A stretch of 64,000 bases of DNA from Thermoactinomyces intermedius (GTDB taxonomy: Bacteria > Bacillota > Bacilli > Thermoactinomycetales > Thermoactinomycetaceae): assembly GCF_016055025.1 (NCBI RefSeq), contig NZ_JAECVW010000006.1. One strand, 5' to 3'. This document shows positions 1-7,993 of the stretch, piece after piece (positions within the stretch are counted from its first letter, which is position 1; the number at the start of each line of letters is the position of its first letter). The notes below the pieces were generated by a model that was given only the letters and a program-made list of their open reading frames with translations, did no database searches and had not been told where the DNA came from. Both the position numbers and the translations under genes were made by a program.

Positions 1-94
1 AATTGTTGCTCTAAGCAATCCCATGAAGGGATTACCGAGCAACGCCGTCTTTCATCCCACGATTCAAACCGTGGGCTTTCAGACGGCATTTTCT
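1..94. mobile_element. Hairpin-rich end of an inserted element, possibly IS200/IS605 type
   Basis: Read on the minus strand, the bases after position 95 form two tandem nested hairpins. The first has an outer stem GCCGTCT/AGACGGC and an inner stem CCCACG/CGTGGG. The second has an outer stem GTTGCTC/GAGCAAC and an inner stem AATCCC/GGGATT. They begin directly after TTTAC inside a phage gene and destroy its reading frame. Subterminal hairpins and insertion 3' of a short TTAC-like target are typical of IS200/IS605 transposons; that identity is inferred. The element continues left of the window and no transposase is visible. Confidence 0.45.
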
Positions 95-274
95 GTAAAG
101 TTCAATGTTTATGTTTCGGCCTTTTTGCCAGGTCCGGTTGTCAGCATGAATATTGTCGCTCCCCACCTCTACATAAGTAATGAAAGGGATACTTGGAGGT
201 GGCCCTTGAAAATGCGAATAGGCGACAGGAAACCCCGTCGCCTTCAGGATTTGAACAAGTTCTGGCATTGTCAT
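95..274 (-). pseudogene. Phage tail-completion/minor tail protein, 3' part disrupted
   Basis: The first 60 codons look like a normal phage protein and end at ...NINIELY; the open frame then runs 20 more codons through the hairpins of the inserted element. The ATG at 274 overlaps the stop of the upstream HK97-gp10-like gene (ATGA), the usual spacing in this operon. Gene order (connector, head closure, gp10-like, then this) suggests a tail-completion or terminator protein of about 120-140 residues. That assignment rests on position only. If the insertion is fixed, the prophage probably cannot make a normal tail. Confidence 0.5.
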
Positions 275-618
275 CCGCGGATCACCTGCTCCACCCGCTT
301 TGTGTATTCATCAATGGCCTTTTTCTCTGCCGGTCCTATATGCGGAATGCCAGGAACACGACCGCCGTTTACTTTTGCGTGGCCATGTTCGAGAAGATGA
401 GTAAGTTGATAATCTGTCCGATTGTAGACCACTTGAGCCGTGCCAACTTTCTTCCTGGACCATCCTTTTGCATAGTCCCCGGTCAGACGCGGGCTAGTTC
501 TTTTCAAGACTTTTACTGTTTCTTTGGCCACTTCCTCTTTGGCATTTTCCATCCCCTCTGTGACTTCGTTCGTGTACTCTGCCAGGGCTTTGGCAATTTC
601 TTTTGCAATATCAACCAT
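271..618 (-). CDS. HK97-gp10-like head-tail joining/tail protein
   Basis: A 115-residue protein with a charged, helical N-terminal third and the core TSPRLTGDYAKGW followed by a segment ending in HLLEHGHAKVNGG. The pattern 'R-x-TG-x-Y-x-x-x-W ... LE-GH-x-x-x-GG-R' is typical of the HK97-gp10 family of siphophage neck/tail components. The ATG at 618 is preferred over an upstream in-frame start because an AAGGTGG site lies about 5 bases before it. It overlaps the preceding gene by 8 bp. Confidence 0.8.
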   Translation of the reverse strand: MVDIAKEIAKALAEYTNEVTEGMENAKEEVAKETVKVLKRTSPRLTGDYAKGWSRKKVGTAQVVYNRTDYQLTHLLEHGHAKVNGGRVPGIPHIGPAEKKAIDEYTKRVEQVIRG

Positions 619-913
619 CCCTAACCACCTTTTCACAAGTGAGCTTGGTTTTTTCTCCCCTTGTTGCTGACCGGATCACTCTATATAGCTTACCTTCATG
701 TTTCAGACGGTCTTCACCCTGGTATTCAAATGAATAGATTTCAAACCGCTTTTCCGGCTTTAGGCCCTGTGCGGAAGCCTCATAAAATTCTGCCGTGCTC
801 ACTTCTAACTGATTCGCATATACCATGCGTTCATCTTCTCTTTCAATCGGATTCCCTATTTCGTCATAGTCGGTTTCAACAGATATGAGAAAGATTACAT
901 CCTTATGTCTCAT
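611..913 (-). CDS. Phage head closure / head-tail adaptor protein
   Basis: A 100-residue protein rich in beta-strand pattern, containing VETDYDEIGNPIER and VYANQLEVSTAEFYEA, characteristic of the small head-closure (SPP1 gp16-like) proteins of siphophages. It would plug the connector and join head to tail. The ATG at 913 follows TAGGAG. A longer open frame upstream overlaps the connector gene and is not real. It overlaps the connector by 11 bp and the next gene by 8 bp, consistent with translational coupling. Confidence 0.7.
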   Translation of the reverse strand: MRHKDVIFLISVETDYDEIGNPIEREDERMVYANQLEVSTAEFYEASAQGLKPEKRFEIYSFEYQGEDRLKHEGKLYRVIRSATRGEKTKLTCEKVVRDG

Positions 914-1193
914 TTGGAAAACTCCTATAATCGCCATATAGTGATAGATGTTGTTTAAACATGGTATATACATTTTCAAACCGTTCAGCATCCGGATTAT
1001 CATACCCGAAATAAGCTTTGCAATAGTAGATGATTGCTTGTTTGATGATCGCATCCGGCATTGTTGCATTAACTTTTGTTTCATCAACACCCGCTTGCAC
1101 CAGGTCAATTTTTGCCGCTTCTATTAAATTTTCCACTTCACTATCAAAAGCGCTGCTGGTTATCCGCAGCGCTTTTTTAACCTCTTCTAACAT
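903..1193 (-). CDS. Phage gp6-like head-tail connector protein
   Basis: A 96-residue, mostly helical protein. The start LEEVKKALRITSSAFDSEVENLI and the later AIIKQAIIYYCKAYFGYDNPD match the gp6/YqbG-type DNA packaging connector family, whose members form the ring below the portal. It lies directly after the capsid module as in HK97-like phages, and its length is normal for the family. Confidence 0.8.
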   Translation of the reverse strand: MLEEVKKALRITSSAFDSEVENLIEAAKIDLVQAGVDETKVNATMPDAIIKQAIIYYCKAYFGYDNPDAERFENVYTMFKQHLSLYGDYRSFPNET

Positions 1194-1201
1194 TCAACCA
1201 C

Positions 1202-1384
1202 CTACTTTTTTCCTTCAGGTGACTCCTCGTCTTTTTTCTTGGTCTTAGGCTTCCCTTGCAAAAAACCTTTGTCAACCAACTCGTTTATCCGTTCCTGGCT
1301 TTCATGCTCGAAGTATTCACCTTTATTAAAAAACCTAAACGTCTCCCGATCTCGGAAACGGCGTTTCACCTTCAATCTTGGCAT
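1202..1384 (-). CDS. Small basic phage structural-module protein
   Basis: A 60-residue protein between capsid and connector, with a basic N-terminus (PRLKVKRRFRDRETFRF) and a C-terminal tail of lysines and acidic residues. The ATG at 1384 is chosen over a GTG two codons upstream because GGGGGAG sits about 7 bases before the ATG but abuts the GTG. Small proteins at this position are common in HK97-type modules; function is unknown. Confidence 0.6.
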   Translation of the reverse strand: MPRLKVKRRFRDRETFRFFNKGEYFEHESQERINELVDKGFLQGKPKTKKKDEESPEGKK

Positions 1385-1398
1385 AGTCACTCTCCCCC

Positions 1399-2625
1399 TT
1401 ATGCAACAGGTTCAGTGATCAAAGCAAACGCTTTTTCATCAATCACATCACCGTCAACAACGGTATAAGCAGCGTAATCAGTTGTACGCGATTTTACATG
1501 CTGTTCTGTCATCACGCTCATGGGTTCGCTGACATTAAATACAAGGCCTCGATTGGCATTTCCGATGATGATCGAACCCTCTGATACACCAGCATCTGGC
1601 TTGACCGGCAAACCAAACATCCGACCAACACCGCCGCTGGTCACATCAGGAATAAATAACGGCCGCCCGTCATTATCCATCAAGTTTGCCAGCTGCCCCC
1701 AAATCGTTGCGTTGTTTGCATAAATCGCTGCACCGCTCAAGTATGAAGAGTGAATAAGCCCCATGGCTTGTGTTAAATGCTGATAGCTAAGCGGATCGTC
1801 TTCACTATAAGTAACAACTTGCGGCGTTCCAGACTCTTCGAGCAAGGCCGTTTCTACTCCTCTGGGCTGTCCTTCACCGGTCCCTTGTGCAGCGGCCATT
1901 CCCAATGCAGCCCCGATTCTATCCCCAAGCTCTTCAGTGATAAACGGAATAAAGTCTTCTACTGCCATAGCTTGCAATTTCCAAGTAACCGTTACTGCTT
2001 TTGCCAACTCGTGGCCATCAAGTACAAGTTCGCCGAACGTATTCTGTTCGTCTTCAGTGGGTGTTCCTTCCGTATACCATGCCGCATCGCCTGCATCAAT
2101 TGACACATGCTTCTTAATAGTAAATTTACCGCGCACATTGTATTTACGCGCATCCGCATAGAGCGGGTAATTCTCCTCTGCTCGCTTCCAAATTCCTTCT
2201 GCAACTGTTTCCGGGATCAATACTTCGGTATTAGTGGTGTCATGGGTATAAGCATTTTGGAAGTCAGGATTAAACTTGTTGAATAACTCTCTTTCGTTTT
2301 GATCAAGTGCAAACCCCATCATGTGTTTTGCCCAAACTTTTTCATACGCCTTTTTCTCATCAACATTTCTCGCTTCCTTTGTCGAAAATTCCAACTCTCT
2401 TTCTCCTTTCACTTTGGCTGATTTCTTTTCAAGATCAACAAAAACCTCAGTGTCTTTTAATGCATTCAGATTTGCATTTGCAATCTTTACCTCTTCCCAC
2501 TTGTCATCAAGTTTTTTAACCTCTTCCATTTTCGCGTTTGCTTCATTTGCCTTCCCTTTTTCAATCAAAGATTCTGCTTCATCCATCAAGGCCTTGCGTT
2601 GAGCCTTATACTGTTCGAGGTTCAT
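1399..2625 (-). CDS. Major capsid protein, HK97 fold
   Basis: A 408-residue capsid subunit. Residues 1 to about 110 are a highly charged coiled-coil segment (the delta or scaffolding domain) normally removed by the prohead protease. The rest is the HK97-fold shell domain, with TNTEVLIPETVAEGIWK at its start and a conserved C-terminal run MTEQHVKSRTTDYAAYTVVDG. The gene directly follows the protease with an ATGA overlap, and AGGAG lies 8 bases before the ATG. Length and order are those of HK97-type phages. Confidence 0.93.
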   Translation of the reverse strand: MNLEQYKAQRKALMDEAESLIEKGKANEANAKMEEVKKLDDKWEEVKIANANLNALKDTEVFVDLEKKSAKVKGERELEFSTKEARNVDEKKAYEKVWAKHMMGFALDQNERELFNKFNPDFQNAYTHDTTNTEVLIPETVAEGIWKRAEENYPLYADARKYNVRGKFTIKKHVSIDAGDAAWYTEGTPTEDEQNTFGELVLDGHELAKAVTVTWKLQAMAVEDFIPFITEELGDRIGAALGMAAAQGTGEGQPRGVETALLEESGTPQVVTYSEDDPLSYQHLTQAMGLIHSSYLSGAAIYANNATIWGQLANLMDNDGRPLFIPDVTSGGVGRMFGLPVKPDAGVSEGSIIIGNANRGLVFNVSEPMSVMTEQHVKSRTTDYAAYTVVDGDVIDEKAFALITEPVA

Positions 2626-3329
2626 AAAATCACTCCTTTTAATTTCAAATAGTTAAATTTGACCAACAAAATACCCGATTGAATCTCGTCTTTAGAAGAT
2701 TCAACCGGGTTCTTGATTTTGTCTTGCATATTACGGAGCTTGTTAATGACTTGTTTTGGCAAAAGTTGCAAATGGCTTGCACACGCCACCATTTGCATGT
2801 TCTTTTCTTCGAACAGGATTTCATCAACAAACCCTTTTTCCTTCGCTTCCTGGGCATTCATCCAGGTTTCGCGATCCATCATACCAAGCAATTCATTTTC
2901 ACTTAAACCAGTTTTATTTTGGTATGCCGCAGCAATGGAACGATTCATATTTTTTAGCACATCCGACTCATGTTTCATGTCTCGATAATCTCCTACAGCC
3001 ATAGACCACACATTATGAATCATGATTTGCGCTGTTGGGCTTATTTTTACTTTGTCACCAGCCATCGCAATGACTGAACCCATGCTTGCGGCTACACCGG
3101 TAATCTTAATCGTCACCTCCCCTTTGTAGTCTTTTAGCAAAGTGTAAATTTCTGAGCCTGCAAACACATCACCGCCAGGGGAGTTAATTAAGACTTCTAA
3201 CTGTTCGCCATTTGCTTTTTCAAGGGCATCTGCCACTTCATTGGGGCTTGTGGCCTCAAGTCCGAAAAAGTCATAAGCCCATTTATCGTCATTAGACACA
3301 ATAGCCCCCTTAATTTTGATCTTCGCCAT
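2622..3329 (-). CDS. ClpP-type (S14) prohead protease
   Basis: A 235-residue serine protease of the ClpP superfamily that processes capsid subunits. The nucleophile is in GVAASMGSVIAMAG (Ser82) and the catalytic histidine in IMIHNVWS (His105). LINSPGGDV forms the oxyanion strand. The ATG at 3329, preceded by AAAGGGGGTG at 8 bases, is preferred to an upstream GTG lying inside the ribosome site. The basic C-terminal extension beyond the protease fold (about residues 180-235) may link it to the capsid delta domain. Confidence 0.92.
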   Translation of the reverse strand: MAKIKIKGAIVSNDDKWAYDFFGLEATSPNEVADALEKANGEQLEVLINSPGGDVFAGSEIYTLLKDYKGEVTIKITGVAASMGSVIAMAGDKVKISPTAQIMIHNVWSMAVGDYRDMKHESDVLKNMNRSIAAAYQNKTGLSENELLGMMDRETWMNAQEAKEKGFVDEILFEEKNMQMVACASHLQLLPKQVINKLRNMQDKIKNPVESSKDEIQSGILLVKFNYLKLKGVIL

Positions 3330-3348
3330 CTTCGACACCCCCTTTCAA

Positions 3349-4491
3349 TTATTCATCAGCCGGCCTGGTATCCAGGCGGCGAATCATTTCATCTCCTCCC
3401 TCATATGGGGCACGACCAAGGATTTCCCTTACCTCATTCGGGCTCATGATTGCCCGGTCAACATATTCAACTAATCTTAATTTTGTATCCATGCTTGCAA
3501 ATGTCAGGTTAGAGCTTTCAAACACAATTCGATTTCCAAATCCTCTTTCTCGCCTGGTAAACAACTTCCTTGTAAATTCATTACTCATTTGTACGATGTC
3601 AGGTTCAATCGCTGACTCGTAATATGAAATCCATTCATCTTCAGTGTAATTGCCCTGGACAATCTTTTCATTTGTGTTGAAAAAGGAGTAAATTCGTTGT
3701 ACTGTTTTGTCCATTTGCTTATCGTTTGGTACATAATCTTTGGGTTCAACTTGTATAGCATCAGCTTTTGCATCTGTTGCAGCTGCGCCGGCACTACTTT
3801 CAGTTGAAAGAAAGTCCTCTACAAATCTTTTTGTCTCTTTTTTGATGTCCTCGGGCCTCAAACTTTGATGGAACTTCAACAGCCAGCGAATAACTCCGCT
3901 GTTTTTAATGGCTTTTACGATCCCTTGGTCTGTCGTATTGACGATTTCCATTAATGGGGTTAAAGCCTCTGCCGGGGATGTCCCAAAAATATCATCTTCG
4001 TTGAAGTCTTTCCTTAAATGAATAATATCCGCATACGGCAGTGTGGCTGTTTTCCCATTTCGCAATGTAAACCGTAAATAAAGACGATTCTGATCATCTA
4101 GCAGAGCAGAAACGCTGGTTGAAGTAATCGGGTAAATCGCGATTGGCATTCCGTTTTCATCTCGATCAATATAGGCAAAAGCGTTATTGTTTAATTCAAG
4201 TTGTGTCGCCAATTTTTCTTGTAGCTGTTGACCGCTCATATAGCTGTTTGGTTCTTCCAGTAAAAATCGCATATATGCATCAGGATTAACTTTTGTTCCT
4301 TTGGGATCTTGGCGGACATGCTTTGCTACAGCTTTCCCTATAGCTCGAACCTTCGGTCTGATAGCTGCTCTTACTATGTCTGATTGATACAAGCGGCCAT
4401 TCCAAGCATAAAAACCATGGCCATTTTCCGTGATCATTTGATACGATGTTACCTTCACTTTTTTATTTCTAAATCTATCTAACAATCCAAT
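3349..4491 (-). CDS. Phage portal protein, probably initiating at ATT
   Basis: The portal (HK97 family) forms the 12-subunit ring for DNA entry. The sequence includes RPKVRAIGKAVAKH, PNSYMSGQQLQEKLATQLELNNNAFAY and NGKTATLPYADIIHLRKD, all typical of the family, and ends at the usual length (about 380 residues). The best start is the ATT at 4491, giving (M)GLLDRFRNKK, the classical portal N-terminus. It lies 8 bases after AAAGGGGG, the same spacing as the protease and collagen-like genes. In-frame TTG codons (4521, 4485) and GTG (4500) are badly spaced from that site. Confidence 0.9.
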   Translation of the reverse strand: MGLLDRFRNKKVKVTSYQMITENGHGFYAWNGRLYQSDIVRAAIRPKVRAIGKAVAKHVRQDPKGTKVNPDAYMRFLLEEPNSYMSGQQLQEKLATQLELNNNAFAYIDRDENGMPIAIYPITSTSVSALLDDQNRLYLRFTLRNGKTATLPYADIIHLRKDFNEDDIFGTSPAEALTPLMEIVNTTDQGIVKAIKNSGVIRWLLKFHQSLRPEDIKKETKRFVEDFLSTESSAGAAATDAKADAIQVEPKDYVPNDKQMDKTVQRIYSFFNTNEKIVQGNYTEDEWISYYESAIEPDIVQMSNEFTRKLFTRRERGFGNRIVFESSNLTFASMDTKLRLVEYVDRAIMSPNEVREILGRAPYEGGDEMIRRLDTRPADE

Positions 4492-4505
4492 CTGAAACAC
4501 CCCCT

Positions 4506-4922
4506 TTACTGAGCTGACCAAGGAATATCATACGTTGTTCCATCAGACATATGAAATGTAATGTTTGTTCCATCTGATGTGATATTTACAACTCCAACTC
4601 CATCCTCACCAGGATCACCTTTTGGTCCTTGTTCCCCTTGCGGCCCTTCTGGTCCTTGAGGCCCTTGAGGTCCTTGGGGTCCTCTCAATGTCCCGATCTG
4701 AGTCCAAGTGCCATTTTGATTTTGATAAAAATCACCATTGACACTGTTTAAATAAACATCACCCGGCGCGCCTAGGCTTTCTCCAGGTGCACCTTCTCCA
4801 AAGTGAAATCTCATATTTCCGCCACCTCCGCCTGTTTGTAATAAATCAACAATGTTATAAATCTGGCCATCTTCTCCAATGATTCGCCCGCTACGCGGGG
4901 CATAATCATTAATACTTGGCAT
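4506..4922 (-). CDS. Collagen-like repeat protein in the head module
   Basis: A 138-residue protein between large terminase and portal. Residues about 81-110 are consecutive Gly-X-Y triplets (GPQ, GPE, GEQ, GPK, GDP) and a GGGGG linker occurs near residue 33. The N-terminal part contains GEGAPGESLGAPGDVYLNSVNGDFY, as in fibre or appendage proteins; the C-terminus looks like a small beta domain (SDGTNITFHMSDGTTYDIPW). Collagen-like triplets in phages usually mark trimeric virion appendages. A gene of this kind between terminase and portal is unusual. Start ATG follows GGGGG by 8 bases. Confidence 0.8.
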   Translation of the reverse strand: MPSINDYAPRSGRIIGEDGQIYNIVDLLQTGGGGGNMRFHFGEGAPGESLGAPGDVYLNSVNGDFYQNQNGTWTQIGTLRGPQGPQGPQGPEGPQGEQGPKGDPGEDGVGVVNITSDGTNITFHMSDGTTYDIPWSAQ

Positions 4923-4934
4923 CTAACGCACCCC

Positions 4935-6617
4935 CTAAATGATGTTTACATAATCATTCCACTTGTCTTGCAGCACAACATAGGCATTTAACATGGCCGC
5001 TGTTCCATCAATCCGTCGACGCTGAGCATTTTTGACTGGCTGGATATTATCGTTTTTATCTATATCAATTGATGTATTACTTAGGCACCATTTCGTAATA
5101 GGATTGTTGTTATATACAATTTTCTTCGCTTCCAAATCTGCCCCGAGTTTTTTCATTGGTCCTGAAAGTGTCTTTTTCCCCTGGATGACCGGAACCATCA
5201 CTTGCTTCCCGAATGTATTTTCCATTTCTTCAACCCAATATTTAGCGCTCCAAGAATCGTAACCCACCCATGATAAATAAATATCTTTTTCGTTCATCAT
5301 CTCCAAAAACCATTCAGTGACATATTTAGGGTGTACGCTATTCCCTGGGCAGGTTCTCAATAACCCTTGTTCATGCCATAAGTCATAAGGGATTTTGTCT
5401 TCCTGCGCGCGCTTCTCCAGCAAGTCTTCAGGAAGCCAATACATATGCTCAAAATAAATTTTGTCACTCCCTGGGACCATGAACAGAACACAAGCAGCCG
5501 TCAAGTCTGTTGTACTGGAAAGGTCCGCGCCGCCGATCCCATAGCGCGGTTTAAGCTTGGATATATCAAATGTTTCTTTGTTGTCGAGCTGTTCAAAAGT
5601 AAGCCAGGCTTCAGTTGTTGTTTCCCGAACATTGAAATCCTTTGTCAGCAAATTTTTTACTAACAAAGGATTTGCTTGGGCTTTCTTCACCTTTTGGCGT
5701 AGCTGGTCAATGCTTTTGATCGTTCCCAAGCCAGGATTTGCTTTTTTCCATGCCTTTTCATCTTTCCATTCTTCGCGCCTGTCGAGCTCGTAGATGATCG
5801 GTAATACTCTTTCATCTTTGTATCCATCCGGATCATCATAACCATTAATAATCCGCTCGGCCTCGTCATATTTGATATCAAAAATCCCCTCGCGAACGGT
5901 TCCGGCTGTTGTGGTAATGATCGAAAGCGGCTGTTCACGAGCCGACATACCATCCACAATAACGTCATACAAGTTCTTGTCTTGAATCGCGTGAAGTTCA
6001 TCGATAAGAGAGCAATGGACATTAAGGCCGTCAAGCGTGTTGGAATCACTTGATAGCGGTCTGAACGAACCATCATTAAAATCACTAATTAGTTCTGCAA
6101 CAAGTGTCCTGATTCGCTTGGATAATACCGGCGATTTCTTAACCATTCGCTTTGATTCCAGCCAGATGATTTTTGCCTGGTCCTTTTTAGTCGCTGCTGA
6201 TACAACTTCCGGCCCTGCCTCCCCATCAGCAACCAACATATAAAGAGCAATCGCAGAGCCGAGAGCTGATTTACCATTCTTCCTGGCAACAATAAATAAG
6301 AGTTCCCTATATTTTCGTGTCTGGTCGATCTTATGAACAAAGCCAAAAAGCGCCGCGATCATTGCTTTTTGCCACAGCTCCAGGATAAATGGTTTTCCGC
6401 CCATTTTCCCTTTACTGTGTTTGCAAAAGTTCTCAATAAACTCAATGGCATGATTGGCCCTTTTGGGGTTATATTCCCATTCACTCTTTTTGTCATTTAA
6501 ATCAGATACAAGCTTCTGATATACACGCTTAACTTTTTGAGATACAACCTCTTCCCCGGCTTGAATCCTCTCCCAATACTCAAGGATCGGGTTATAATCA
6601 AGCGGATACCTAATCAC
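4935..6617 (-). CDS. terL: Terminase large subunit
   Basis: A 560-residue packaging motor. The ATPase half carries a Walker A-like ARKNGKSALG (111-120), Walker B LIDELH (205-210) and coupling motif ITTTAG (235-240). The nuclease half has GGADLSSTTDLTA with catalytic Asp near residue 366. This matches the Terminase_1 type found with HK97-like, often cos-type, phages. It overlaps the small subunit by 8 bp, and with the HNH gene upstream forms the packaging module. Confidence 0.94.
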   Translation of the reverse strand: MIRYPLDYNPILEYWERIQAGEEVVSQKVKRVYQKLVSDLNDKKSEWEYNPKRANHAIEFIENFCKHSKGKMGGKPFILELWQKAMIAALFGFVHKIDQTRKYRELLFIVARKNGKSALGSAIALYMLVADGEAGPEVVSAATKKDQAKIIWLESKRMVKKSPVLSKRIRTLVAELISDFNDGSFRPLSSDSNTLDGLNVHCSLIDELHAIQDKNLYDVIVDGMSAREQPLSIITTTAGTVREGIFDIKYDEAERIINGYDDPDGYKDERVLPIIYELDRREEWKDEKAWKKANPGLGTIKSIDQLRQKVKKAQANPLLVKNLLTKDFNVRETTTEAWLTFEQLDNKETFDISKLKPRYGIGGADLSSTTDLTAACVLFMVPGSDKIYFEHMYWLPEDLLEKRAQEDKIPYDLWHEQGLLRTCPGNSVHPKYVTEWFLEMMNEKDIYLSWVGYDSWSAKYWVEEMENTFGKQVMVPVIQGKKTLSGPMKKLGADLEAKKIVYNNNPITKWCLSNTSIDIDKNDNIQPVKNAQRRRIDGTAAMLNAYVVLQDKWNDYVNII

Positions 6618-6972
6618 GGGACATCACAAACGCCTCAAATCCGTCATCCGGCTCTTGCTGTATTTCTTTAGGCAATAGATCAGTCAATTGCTTCATAATT
6701 GTTCCGTATCGCTGAATCATAGTGTTATAAGTCTTAACAGCCGGATGTTCCCTTAGAATTGAATAATCTCCCTGTGGCATTTCATCAATAGGCCCCTTCT
6801 CATCAATTAATATCTTCAACTCTTCAAGTGTAGCTTTCATAAATGCAGCTTCATTAATAAGTCCCTCTGCAACCTGCTTCTTTTTACCTTCTAAGTCTTT
6901 GTATATCCTCTTAAGTCTCCTAATCTCTTTCTTTATCTTTTCATCTTTGGTTAATTCCTTTTTTCTAGCCAT
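6610..6972 (-). CDS. terS: Terminase small subunit, P27 type
   Basis: A 120-residue helical protein beginning with a lysine-rich segment (ARKKELTKDEKIKKEIRRLKR). It contains LREHPAVKTYNTMIQRYGTIMKQLTDLLP, the pattern of P27-family small terminases that recognise packaging sites. It directly precedes and overlaps the large subunit, and lies just downstream of the candidate cos region. Confidence 0.85.
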   Translation of the reverse strand: MARKKELTKDEKIKKEIRRLKRIYKDLEGKKKQVAEGLINEAAFMKATLEELKILIDEKGPIDEMPQGDYSILREHPAVKTYNTMIQRYGTIMKQLTDLLPKEIQQEPDDGFEAFVMSRD

Positions 6973-7094
6973 CGTTATTTCACCTCTTTATCACTCCTCA
7001 ATGGGTGGGGGTCATGGGAGATTGAGGCGTGTATTTTTCGAAGGTGCCCCCACCGGTCCCTAGCCAAGGTGTTTTACTTTTTGAATCGGGGGGG
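6973..7094. other. Candidate cos (packaging) region
   Basis: This 122-bp gap between the HNH endonuclease and the small terminase is the normal place for cos in HNH-bearing HK97-like phages. It contains an inverted pair GGTGGGGG (about 6994-7001) and CCCCCACC (about 7045-7052) plus further G and C runs. The G/C-rich composition contrasts with neighbouring phage DNA. Cut position and overhang cannot be determined by eye. Confidence 0.4.
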
Positions 7095-7382
7095 CTATAA
7101 CTTCACCAGGTTCCCGCTCTCATCAAACATGACATCATCTCTCGTCGCTTTACCACCATGGTGTTCTTTGTTGTGACAGTCCTGGCATAACAACTCCAGG
7201 TTATCAAAGTTAAGACTTATGCTAGGATCATTGATATTGTCTTGAGTTAGATAAACTTTGTGGTGAACAATTTTGCCTGGACCGCCACACCTTTCACACA
7301 GTCCAAGCTTTGAAATAAAAAAAGCGTCACGACATTGCCGCCACGCCTTTCCTTTATAAAATGATTTAGCCCATTCCTTGAT
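7095..7382 (-). CDS. HNH endonuclease of the packaging module, no canonical start codon
   Basis: A 95-residue HNH nuclease: CERC (29-32), VHHK with the catalytic His pair (40-41), then DNLELLCQDCHNKEHH (60-75) giving the second zinc knuckle. It sits upstream of the terminase, as in phages where HNH proteins assist cos cleavage. The frame opens after an in-frame TAA with AAGGAGGG, six bases, then ATC AAG GAA TGG GCT; family members typically begin with M/V-KEWAKxFY. So translation seems to start at ATC (7382), or the gene has lost its start. No ATG, GTG or TTG occurs upstream of the conserved N-terminus. Confidence 0.82.
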   Translation of the reverse strand: MKEWAKSFYKGKAWRQCRDAFFISKLGLCERCGGPGKIVHHKVYLTQDNINDPSISLNFDNLELLCQDCHNKEHHGGKATRDDVMFDESGNLVKL

Positions 7383-7426
7383 ACGAATCCCTCCTTACTC
7401 CAAACAAAAAAGACCACTGAAGTGGC

Positions 7427-7993
7427 CTATTGCATCTTTTTCAATAGCTCTTCCATACGCTCTTTATTTCGCACTGTATCAGCACTATATACGGAATCCG
7501 CTCCACGATACGTGTATTTTGAATTTTGCCAGAAGTAGAATGCAAATTTGTCAATCGGTGTATTTAACTGATCATCATAATACCTATGAACAACTTCCGA
7601 TTTGAAAATATTCGTCAGCATGTACTCATGTTTTTTTAGATCGCTCAAATATCGTCCCGTTTTGAACTCTTCCACTATATATGTTTCAAATTCTGCTATT
7701 TCTTTCAGTTCTGGCCGATAATTGCGCGCCAAAGATGAAAACTCATCACATTTCTCTGTTTCCGTTTTGTCTGATGTTGCGATCTTCTTTATTTCCTCTT
7801 GCCAGTTTACCGCTTTGTTTTGATCTTCCTGATGCAGTTTAGTTTCTTGTGCAACCGGTTGACTTTCATCAGGCGAATTAATAACCACAACAAAAAAAGC
7901 AATAAAGGATACAAACAACAAGGCAACATTCCTCAATCTATTGCCAAACTTAATTTGTTTGTGGAGTTTGGTCGGATAAATGGACCCGACCAC
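7427..7993 (-). CDS. Membrane-anchored phage protein of unknown function
   Basis: About 188 residues: a single hydrophobic segment (NVALLFVSFIAFFVVVINS, about 21-40), then a charged extracellular-looking domain rich in Lys and Glu with EFETYIVEEFKTGRYLSDL and HRYYDDQLNTPIDKFAFYF. I do not recognise the family. The 5' end is doubtful: the GTG at 7993 has no clear ribosome site and falls inside a nuclease remnant on the other strand, so the gene may be 5'-truncated. It is cargo between packaging and regulatory modules. Confidence 0.5.
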   Translation of the reverse strand: MVGSIYPTKLHKQIKFGNRLRNVALLFVSFIAFFVVVINSPDESQPVAQETKLHQEDQNKAVNWQEEIKKIATSDKTETEKCDEFSSLARNYRPELKEIAEFETYIVEEFKTGRYLSDLKKHEYMLTNIFKSEVVHRYYDDQLNTPIDKFAFYFWQNSKYTYRGADSVYSADTVRNKERMEELLKKMQ

